This document shows, piece after piece, positions 26,831 to 33,831 of a DNA stretch of 64,000 bases. Both the position numbers and the translations under genes were made by a program. The notes beneath the pieces were generated by a model that worked only from the letters and a program-made list of their open reading frames with translations, searched no databases and had not been told where the DNA came from. Source of the DNA: Streptomyces sp. col6. Lineage in GTDB: Bacteria; Actinomycetota; Actinomycetes; Streptomycetales; Streptomycetaceae. Position 1 is the first letter of the stretch, and each line of letters opens with the position of its first letter. The stretch is taken from contig NZ_RDBL01000029.1 in assembly GCF_008042035.1 (NCBI RefSeq), positions 665,504-729,503 on the forward strand, given 5' to 3'.

Positions 26831-27813
26831 CGGCGGGTGCGGCCGAGCAGCGCCATCGCCTCGTCGAGGAGGGGCCGGGCGAAGTCGTACTGCTCGGTGT
26901 CCGTGTGGCCCCGGTACACGGTCTCGATGACCATCACCAGCATCAGGTGGAGGCAGTACAGGCGGCGTCGCACCTGCTGGGTCCCGGTCAGCTCCGGGTG
27001 GCCGTAACCGCGCATGAAGGGCGTCGGGTCGCCGAATGCGGACAGCTGGGTCCCGGTGAAGCCCGCCTCGATCAACGGGTCGCCGTAGAAGGCGCGTTCG
27101 TGGTCGATGACGCAGGCGATGCGGCCGTCGCGGACCATGACGTTGCCGGACCACAGGTCCCACTCGACCAGACGGGGTTCGGTCACCTCGTCGAGGCTGC
27201 CGGCGTGCTCGGCGACCACCGCGCGCACGGTGTCGTAGTCCCAGCCGATGTCGACCCCGCGGCGTTCGCCGTCGAGCAGGACGTCCTCGACGATGCCGGT
27301 GAACACCCGCCGCCAGCTCGCGTCGTGGGGTCCGGCGAGCGGGCCGAAGCCGTCACCGCAAACGGAGTTGATCTCGCGGTTGGCCGCGCCGAGCTGTTCC
27401 ATGCAGGCGTCGCGCTCGGCGGCGGGAAGCCCCTCGGAGACGATCCCGAGGTTGTCGGCGTCGATGTACGGCATGAAGAAGTAGTCCGCGTCGCACAGCT
27501 CGTGGCTCCGGTCGGCGAAGTGCACGTCCGGGACCGGCACCGAGGTACGGGTGCGTATGAGATCCAGCGTGTTCAGCTCGATCGACATGGCACCGCGCTC
27601 GTAGGTCATCACCTCCACATACGGCGGCGGGGCGATCTTCAGCACCACGTCGGCTCCGTCGCGGAGCCGGATGCGATAGGCGACGTTGAACCAGCCGTGC
27701 CCCAGCTCACTCGCCCATCCGTCCCCGGCGGGGACCTGCCCCGGCCCGTAGGCACGCTCGATCATGGCGCGCAGTACGTCGGGGGGCTGCCGGTTCTTGG
27801 TGATGCTCTCCAT
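26827..27813 (-). CDS. APH-fold phosphotransferase-like protein
   Basis: 328 residues of the aminoglycoside/choline kinase-like fold. The nucleotide-binding lobe has LGHGWFNVAYRIRLRDGADVVLKIAP. The catalytic segment is VEWDLWSGNVMV, which keeps the Asp and Asn of the HxDxxxxN motif but has Glu-Trp before the Asp instead of the usual His. The metal-binding segment is CVIDHERAFYGDPLIE, with Asp in IDHE. Such enzymes phosphorylate small molecules, including antibiotics, but the substrate is unknown. ATG 27813 is preceded by AAGGGCAGGG. The stop overlaps the MATE start, so kinase-like protein and exporter were translated together, consistent with detoxification. An upstream 26-bp dyad may control both. 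Confidence 0.8.
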   Translation of the reverse strand: MESITKNRQPPDVLRAMIERAYGPGQVPAGDGWASELGHGWFNVAYRIRLRDGADVVLKIAPPPYVEVMTYERGAMSIELNTLDLIRTRTSVPVPDVHFADRSHELCDADYFFMPYIDADNLGIVSEGLPAAERDACMEQLGAANREINSVCGDGFGPLAGPHDASWRRVFTGIVEDVLLDGERRGVDIGWDYDTVRAVVAEHAGSLDEVTEPRLVEWDLWSGNVMVRDGRIACVIDHERAFYGDPLIEAGFTGTQLSAFGDPTPFMRGYGHPELTGTQQVRRRLYCLHLMLVMVIETVYRGHTDTEQYDFARPLLDEAMALLGRTRR

Positions 27814-27911
27814 GCCCTGCCCTTCGCTGGTGGCGTGCTCACGGGCGCCGCCGGCAGGTGCGAGACCCCCGTGCCGGGCAGGCGGCCGGCCCGGCCGGGT
27901 ACACCCGGGAC

Positions 27912-27937
27912 GAATACTTACCACGTGGTCGATATTC
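27912..27937. promoter_or_regulatory. 26-bp palindromic operator candidate before the kinase-MATE operon
   Basis: The core ACCACGTGGT (27920-27929) is a perfect 10-bp palindrome. It is flanked symmetrically, 3 nt away, by GAATA and TATTC. It lies 99 bp before the kinase-like gene start on the minus strand. Confidence 0.55.
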
Positions 27938-27969
27938 TTGGCCATAGCGATGTGCGCCCGCCAACGACA

Positions 27970-28005
27970 GAGCGCCCCGCCCGGAAGAAACCGGACGGGG
28001 CGCTC
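27970..28005 (-). terminator. terminator after tRNA-Lys
   Basis: A 15-bp stem with one wobble pair and the loop between 27985 and 27990, 38 bp behind the tRNA-Lys 3' end. Confidence 0.65.
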
Positions 28006-28042
28006 CTCTGCGGGCGGAGGGTCACCGCTCCCCCGCTGTCGG

Positions 28043-28116
28043 TAGGCCGTGTGGGACTCGAACCCACAACCAACGGATTAAAAGTCCGCTGCTCTGACCA
28101 ATTGAGCTAACGGCCC
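28043..28116 (-). tRNA. tRNA-Lys (anticodon TTT)
   Basis: The 74-nt cloverleaf has acceptor GGGCCGT/ACGGCCT, anticodon loop CTTTTAA and T loop TTCGAGT. CCA is not encoded. Confidence 0.95.
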
Positions 28117-28150
28117 TCGGCAGATCACCCCCGAGCATAGCCCGCCCCGG

Positions 28151-28181
28151 CCGCGCAGCCGATCGGGTATCGGCCGCGCGG
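28151..28181 (-). terminator. hairpin downstream of the FG-GAP operon
   Basis: CCGCGC-A-GCCGAT pairs with ATCGGC-C-GCGCGG around a 5-nt loop, about 50 bp after the stop of the FG-GAP gene. It probably terminates the two-gene secreted-protein operon. Confidence 0.5.
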
Positions 28182-28227
28182 CCCCGTCACCGGGGTGGGG
28201 CGGGCTCAGGGGCTCATGGCCCAGGAC

Positions 28228-30357
28228 TCAGAAGATGCCCTTGTACGTCTGCCAGCCGGTGGCGATCTGCGTACGGGCGCCGAACGAGCCCTTGCCGTTG
28301 CCGTTGTTCCGGAACAGCTTGCCCGCCGAGTCGCGGACGACGATGTCGTTCCGGCCGTCACCGTTCAGGTCGCCGACGCCGACCATGGTGTTGTACGAGC
28401 GGCCCCAGTCGGTGAACACCTTCACGCGGGCGGCGAAGCGGCCGTTGCCCAGGCCGTCGTAGCGCCACAGGCCGCCGTTGCGGTCGTGGCCGAGCAGGTC
28501 GGGGATGCCGTCGCCGGTGATGTCTCCGGCGCCGGTGAGCTGGGCGTACGTCCGCCAGTCGGTGTTGATCCGGAGCTTCGGGGCGAACTTCCCGCCCGCG
28601 ACGCGCGCGTAGAAGTAGATGTCGCCGGTGGACTTCTGACGGGCCACGAGGTCCGCACGGCCGTCGCCGTTCAGGTCGCCGGGCGACGTCAGTACGTCGT
28701 ACTGCTGCCAGCCGCCGCCGATCACGGTGTGCGTGCTGCCCGGTGTGTAACCGGAACGGCCGCAGCGGCCCGTGTACTGCCGCAGCTCACCGTTCGGCAT
28801 CCGGACCAGGAGCTCGGCGCAGCGGTCGCTGCCGGTGTCCGCGAAGGGCACGGCCACCGTGCCGGCCGGCCAGCCGGAACCGGACTTCTTGCCGTCGAAG
28901 ACCCCGCCGGGCCCGCCGAACTGAATGGTCAGCCCGCCCGAGGAGTTGAGGGTGACCAGGTCTCCGTTGCTGTAGGCGCCCTGGTCGTGGAAGCCCGGCT
29001 CGCCGCCGCCGACCGAGATGCTGCCGGTGGCGGTGTACTTCCCCGTACCGTCCTCGGGCGTCGCCGTCAGCGTCCAGGTGTGCCGGCCGTTGCCCGTGTA
29101 TCCGCCCGCGTCCGTCCGGCCGTCCCAGTTGACGTCCGCCTCGGTTCCGTCACCGCCCTTGAGGGTGCGCACCGTACGGCCCGTCCAGTCCTTGACGGTG
29201 TACGTCCAGGAGACGGGCTTGTTGAACTGCCAGGTGCTGTTCCACGCCGGGAGCCCGTTCACCCCCTTGATGTCCATGTACGGATCGCCGACATCGGAGG
29301 CGATCTTCGCGAGGGGCTGCGCGGGCACCCCGCTGGGCACGATGTGGATGTTCTGCGCGGCGTCGAGATACGCGATGTCGCCACCGAACCTGTCCACCGC
29401 CCAGGTCAGCCGCCGCTGGTCGGCGGTCTTCCCCGCGGGGAGCGCCGCAATCACGCGCGGAGCGGCGGCCTTGCCCGTGTGGAAGTCGGTGAGCAGCAGC
29501 TCTCCCGCGCTCCGGTCGTGCCGGACGAGGTAGCCGTCGCCGACGAGGGCGGGCCCGGACGGCACGGTGAACGACTTCTTCGCCGTACGGTCGTACACAC
29601 CCGCGGCACCGGTCGTCCCGCAGTTCCAGTAGACCCAGCGGCCGACCGCGCGCACCTCCTTGATCACACAGGGAGCGCCGGTGGCCGCGTTCTCCACGAC
29701 CTTCTTCGTCTCCAGGTCGGTCGCGGTGAGCGCCCCGGTGGCGGTGGTCGCCGCCCAGAGCGTCGTCCCCCAGACGGAGGCCGCGCCCGGGGTGCGGACG
29801 ATGGGCGTGGCGGTCGAGGTGTAGCCCGGGTACATGCCCGCCTGCTGCTTGGCGGGAGAACCCCCGTTGACGACGTAGGCCCGTCCGGTCGTGTCCACGA
29901 TCCGCGCGGTACCGGTCGGAACGTGGGCCCCGGTCCCGTGGTACGAGTTGCCGGGCGCGCGGAACTGCACGCCCTCGGTCCCGGCGTCGTCGCCGTCGAC
30001 GAACACCACGCCGACGTCGCCGTGGCCCGAGGCCATGAGGTCGACGCAGCCGCCGTTGTCACAGGGCACCGTCCTGAGGTGCGCGCCGTTGGCGTAGGTC
30101 CCGGCGAAGGCACGGCTCTCGCGCGCCCCCACGCTCACGGCGTCGGCGGACACCCGGCGGTCGAACACCATGCGGTCGCCGGAAGCGCTCTGCTCCGCCG
30201 TCACCAGCAGCCCGCCGGCGAAGTCGAGGCCGTACACCCCGGTCGTCGCCACGGTGGCCGGGACGGGATCGGCGGCGCTCGCCGGTACGGCGGCCGTGGC
30301 GAGGACGGTCGCCCCGGCCACGGCGCCGACGAGGGCGGCGCGGCCGCGTATGAACAC
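28228..30357 (-). CDS. secreted FG-GAP/VCBS-repeat protein, distal gene of tandem pair
   Basis: 709 residues. A Sec signal peptide (FIRGRAALVGAVAGATVLATAAVPASA) is followed by a beta-propeller-like half. A FlgD-type Ig-like segment (WTGRTVRTLKGGDGTEADVNWDGRTDAGG...YTWTLTA-like) precedes C-terminal repeats with the calcium-loop pattern DLNGDGRADL, DITGDGIPDL and DLNGDGRNDI. FG-GAP repeats form integrin-like propellers used in extracellular adhesion or carbohydrate contact. It starts at GTG 30357, with GGAAGGAA a little distant upstream. It is 47 bp downstream of its larger paralogue and shares the same C-terminal architecture, so the pair probably arose by duplication. No catalytic motif was seen. 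Confidence 0.82.
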   Translation of the reverse strand: MFIRGRAALVGAVAGATVLATAAVPASAADPVPATVATTGVYGLDFAGGLLVTAEQSASGDRMVFDRRVSADAVSVGARESRAFAGTYANGAHLRTVPCDNGGCVDLMASGHGDVGVVFVDGDDAGTEGVQFRAPGNSYHGTGAHVPTGTARIVDTTGRAYVVNGGSPAKQQAGMYPGYTSTATPIVRTPGAASVWGTTLWAATTATGALTATDLETKKVVENAATGAPCVIKEVRAVGRWVYWNCGTTGAAGVYDRTAKKSFTVPSGPALVGDGYLVRHDRSAGELLLTDFHTGKAAAPRVIAALPAGKTADQRRLTWAVDRFGGDIAYLDAAQNIHIVPSGVPAQPLAKIASDVGDPYMDIKGVNGLPAWNSTWQFNKPVSWTYTVKDWTGRTVRTLKGGDGTEADVNWDGRTDAGGYTGNGRHTWTLTATPEDGTGKYTATGSISVGGGEPGFHDQGAYSNGDLVTLNSSGGLTIQFGGPGGVFDGKKSGSGWPAGTVAVPFADTGSDRCAELLVRMPNGELRQYTGRCGRSGYTPGSTHTVIGGGWQQYDVLTSPGDLNGDGRADLVARQKSTGDIYFYARVAGGKFAPKLRINTDWRTYAQLTGAGDITGDGIPDLLGHDRNGGLWRYDGLGNGRFAARVKVFTDWGRSYNTMVGVGDLNGDGRNDIVVRDSAGKLFRNNGNGKGSFGARTQIATGWQTYKGIF

Positions 30358-30404
30358 GGTCAAGAGAAGTTCCTTCCCGGGAAGCCCGGATGACGAGTGA
30401 GTGA

Positions 30405-33400
30405 TCAGAAGAGGTGCGTGTACATCTGCCAGCCGCCGCCGACCGCGGTACGCGCCGCCAGCGCGCCCTTGCCGTCGCCGCGGTAGCTCCAGAGCACGCC
30501 GGACTTGTCGCGGGCCAGCAGGTCCGCGCGGCCGTCGCCGTTCAGGTCGCCGGAGCCGGCCATCGTGTCGTACATGGTCCAGCCGTGGCCGACCTCGCTG
30601 CGGGTGCCGAACGTGCCCTTGCCGGTGGCCGGGTAGCGCCAGACCTTGCCCGAGCGGTCGCGGGCCAGCAGGTCGCCCCTGCCGTCGCCGTCCATGTCGC
30701 CCATGCCGGCCAGGAGGTACCCCTGCCAGCCGTAGCCGATCTTCACCCGGGGCTCGAAGAGGCCGTTGCCCTTGCCGCGGTAGAAGTACAGGTCGCCCGC
30801 CGGGGTCCGGCCGAGCAGATCGGCGCGCCCGTCGCCCGACATGTCGCCGGGCGAGGTCAGGGCGTCGAACATGTTCCAGCCGGTGCCGATCTTCGTGTAC
30901 GGCGTGGTGGGCTTGAGCGCGGCCCCGCAGCCCGGCTTGTACGCGCGCAGCTCGCCCGCCTTCGTACGGACCAGCACGTCGTTGCACCGGTCGCCGCTGA
31001 TGTCTTCGAACGGCACGGCGGCGGTCACGGTGTTGCCGCCCGTCCAGCCGGTGCCCGACACCTTGTCCTCGACCCGCCCGGCCCCGGTCCCCGTACCGGC
31101 CCGCCAGTCGGCCTTCCCGGCCGAGGTGAACGCGAGCAGGTCACCGAACCCGTCGCTCTTGACGAAGTCCCGCGCCACGGCGGCCCCGCCGGTGAGTTCG
31201 AGCGCGCCGGACGTGGTCAGCGCCGCGCCCACGCCGTCGGCGGGGGTGGCCGTGAGCGTCCAGGTGTAGGAGCCGTTGGGGGCATACGCGCCGGAGGCGG
31301 TCTTCCCGTCCCAGGCGGCCGTCACCTGGCCGCGCGCCTCGCCGCCGGTGAGCGTGCGCACCGTGGCCCCGGAGGCCGTGTTCCTCAGCGTCAGCTTCCA
31401 GGACGCGGCGGGCTTGGACAGCCACCAGGAGCCCTTCCAGCCGGCCGGCGCGGTGAGGGTGCCGGGGGTGTGCGCGGTCACCGCGGAGAGCGGGGAGGCG
31501 GGCTCACCGCTCTGGGTGACGTGCATCATCCCCTCCGTGTCGACGTAGGCGATGCCACCGCCGAACCGGTCGACCGAGTACGCCGCACGACGATTGTTCG
31601 AACCGCTGCCCACCCGCACACCCAGGTACCGTGTGGCCACCGTTCCGCTCTGGAACGTGGTCAGCCGCAGTTCGGCGGCGGCGTACTGGTGCTGCACGAA
31701 GAAGCCGTCACCGAGCAGACCGCTGCCGCCGTATCCGGGCAGGTCGATCTTGACGCCGGTCCGCAGGTTGACCGCACCGTGCCGTGTGTACTGCTCACAG
31801 GCCCAGTAGAGCCAGTCCCCCGCCGTCTGCAGTTCGGCGAGTTCGCAGGGCGCACCGGTCTCCACGGTGCCCGTCTGCTTCAGCGTCGTCAGGTCGGTCC
31901 TGGTCACCAGCCCGTTCGTGCCGGTGCCGGTGAACAGCGTTTCGCCCCACACCGACGCAGCCGTCTGCGGCCGCTCCAGCACGACGGAGGAACCCGCGGC
32001 CGCGTCGAGGTCCACCACGATCGTCTTGTCGTCCGGGACGAGCATGCCCTCGACCGTCGGTCGCCCGCCCTGGTAGACCGCGTAACGCCCGAACGAGTCG
32101 GTGAGCCGCCCGTCGAAGTTGCCGGTCAGCGCCCTGGCCGCCTCCGTGGGGGACCGCCGCCCGACGATTTCGACCTGGGGGTTCTTCTGGTAGTTGCGGA
32201 CCTGGTAGACGCTCCGGCCGTCCCCGCTGTTGTACAGCTGGGTGCACAGGCTCTGCCCGCAGACGGTGTAGTCGTAGTCCCGCCCGGTCTCCCTGCCGGC
32301 CCAGGACGGGGCGCCGGCTGCGGGCTCGCCCGGCGCGAGGCCGAGCGACCGGTTGTAGAAGCCCGCCCCCTGCGGGCCGTCGAGCTCGACGGTGGACAGC
32401 ACGCCTCCGCTGAGCGCGAGCGCCTGCACCGTGGCCGGGACCGGGGCCACCCGGTACAGGTCCTTGGTGACGGGCACACCGTCGGCTCCGGCGGAGATCT
32501 CCTTCAGCTGCCAGTCGGTGGCCGAAGTACCGCCCACCACCGCGACTTTGTCCCCGGGCATCGACACGAGCCCCCGGCCGGACTTGTCCAGCAGGGAGAC
32601 CCGCCGCTTCCCGTCCACGGACAGCGCCACCAGCCCCCGCTGGAGGTCGCCGTCCGTGCCGGTCACGTCCTCGGGCGCGAGGACCCAGCCGTCGAGCAGT
32701 CCGATACGGGAGCCGTCGAGGCCCTCCGGGAGCGCGAGGATCTGCTCCGGAGCATCGAGCGCCGCCCGGTCCAGGACATGCACCCGCCGTTCCCGGTCGG
32801 TCCAGGCGAGCGACCCCGGCGACAGAGCGGCGGAACGGAAGGAGTCGACGGCCGGCACGCGCATCGCGCCCGTGGCCAGGTCGAGCAGCCCGAGCCGGTC
32901 GTTGTCCCCCCGCTCCGGGCTGCTCGGGAAGGCCAGCACCAGCGCGTCCGCGTCCCCGGCGAGCACCTTGACGTGCCCCGGTGCCACGCCGGACGGCCAG
33001 CCGGTGACGGGCACACGAGCGGACTGGTCACCGTCGGCGGGCAGGAGGTACCAGCCCTGGGTGACGAGGTTGTCGTCGCTGTCACGGCTCTGGGCCCGCA
33101 CGAGGACCGAGTTCCCCGCCAGCGCCTCGAACGAGTCGTCCTGGGGCAGGGTCAGCTCGGTCGCCGCCCCGGTCACGCCGTTGCGGAGAACGATGTCGTA
33201 GCCCTGGTGGTCCACCACCAGGTCGGACTCGACTCCGAAGTACCCGAAGGAGTCGTTGGTGTCCCCGTATCCGAGCGGGAGGCTCTTGCCCGAGCCGAAC
33301 GGCGTCCACTCGTAGGTGTCCCCGAAAGCCGGCTCCGCGTCCTCCGGGGCGTGGGCGAAGCCCGACGGGCCGACCGCGGTCAGCACCTCGCCCCTCGGCG

Positions 33401-33572
33401 CGGTCCGCCAGTTGGGCGTGATGTCGAGCGGTGCCGGCGTGGACCGCACGGCCGCCCCGGCGGGCTTGTCCTGTCCGCCCGGCGATGCCTCGGCCATCGT
33501 TCCGGAAGCCACGGCGACCCCCCAGGCCGCTACCACGGCCACCGCACCGCGCACATATGTGTGACGTCTCAA
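30405..33572 (-). CDS. large secreted FG-GAP/VCBS-repeat protein, proximal gene of tandem pair
   Basis: 1055 residues, starting at TTG 33572 behind a very strong AGGAGG 8 nt upstream; no better in-frame start fits. A signal peptide (VRGAVAVVAAWGVAVASGTMAEA) leads to a long beta-rich region with no recognised catalytic motif. A FlgD-like Ig segment follows (GATVRTLTGGEARGQVTAAWDGKTASGA), then FG-GAP repeats (DMSGDGRADL, DMDGDGRGDL, DLNGDGRADL) that resemble the downstream paralogue. Cysteine pairs (CGQSLCTQL, CELAEL...WACEQ) could form disulfides outside the cell. Both proteins share a segment reading SVDRFGGGIAYVD / AVDRFGGDIAYLD. The role is unknown; extracellular matrix, adhesion or polymer binding are possibilities. 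Confidence 0.83.
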   Translation of the reverse strand: MRRHTYVRGAVAVVAAWGVAVASGTMAEASPGGQDKPAGAAVRSTPAPLDITPNWRTAPRGEVLTAVGPSGFAHAPEDAEPAFGDTYEWTPFGSGKSLPLGYGDTNDSFGYFGVESDLVVDHQGYDIVLRNGVTGAATELTLPQDDSFEALAGNSVLVRAQSRDSDDNLVTQGWYLLPADGDQSARVPVTGWPSGVAPGHVKVLAGDADALVLAFPSSPERGDNDRLGLLDLATGAMRVPAVDSFRSAALSPGSLAWTDRERRVHVLDRAALDAPEQILALPEGLDGSRIGLLDGWVLAPEDVTGTDGDLQRGLVALSVDGKRRVSLLDKSGRGLVSMPGDKVAVVGGTSATDWQLKEISAGADGVPVTKDLYRVAPVPATVQALALSGGVLSTVELDGPQGAGFYNRSLGLAPGEPAAGAPSWAGRETGRDYDYTVCGQSLCTQLYNSGDGRSVYQVRNYQKNPQVEIVGRRSPTEAARALTGNFDGRLTDSFGRYAVYQGGRPTVEGMLVPDDKTIVVDLDAAAGSSVVLERPQTAASVWGETLFTGTGTNGLVTRTDLTTLKQTGTVETGAPCELAELQTAGDWLYWACEQYTRHGAVNLRTGVKIDLPGYGGSGLLGDGFFVQHQYAAAELRLTTFQSGTVATRYLGVRVGSGSNNRRAAYSVDRFGGGIAYVDTEGMMHVTQSGEPASPLSAVTAHTPGTLTAPAGWKGSWWLSKPAASWKLTLRNTASGATVRTLTGGEARGQVTAAWDGKTASGAYAPNGSYTWTLTATPADGVGAALTTSGALELTGGAAVARDFVKSDGFGDLLAFTSAGKADWRAGTGTGAGRVEDKVSGTGWTGGNTVTAAVPFEDISGDRCNDVLVRTKAGELRAYKPGCGAALKPTTPYTKIGTGWNMFDALTSPGDMSGDGRADLLGRTPAGDLYFYRGKGNGLFEPRVKIGYGWQGYLLAGMGDMDGDGRGDLLARDRSGKVWRYPATGKGTFGTRSEVGHGWTMYDTMAGSGDLNGDGRADLLARDKSGVLWSYRGDGKGALAARTAVGGGWQMYTHLF

Positions 33573-33767
33573 ACCGGGTCCCTCCTGGGCACCTCAGAGA
33601 AGGCATGAGGAGGACGCGGCAGACGTGCCGCGGTTTGCGCGAAGTGAAACCCCCCGGTCCCAACCCCCCATGCGAATGCGATGACTTTAACAGCAGGCAC
33701 ACAGGCACCGACAGGCAAAATCGAACTTGTTCAAGTCCCGGTTCCGCCGGAAGCGCGGGAAACGAAA

Positions 33768-33800
33768 GAGCGGGCCCGTCCGGGAAGGACGGGCCCGCTC
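33768..33800 (-). terminator. intrinsic terminator of the DEAD-box helicase gene
   Basis: A perfect 14-bp stem with loop GGGAA (33782-33786 on the plus strand). On the minus strand the stem is followed by TTTCGTTT, giving the U-rich tail. Confidence 0.8.
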
Positions 33801-33831
33801 TCAGCAGACCTTCAGCAGGTCATCGGCACAC

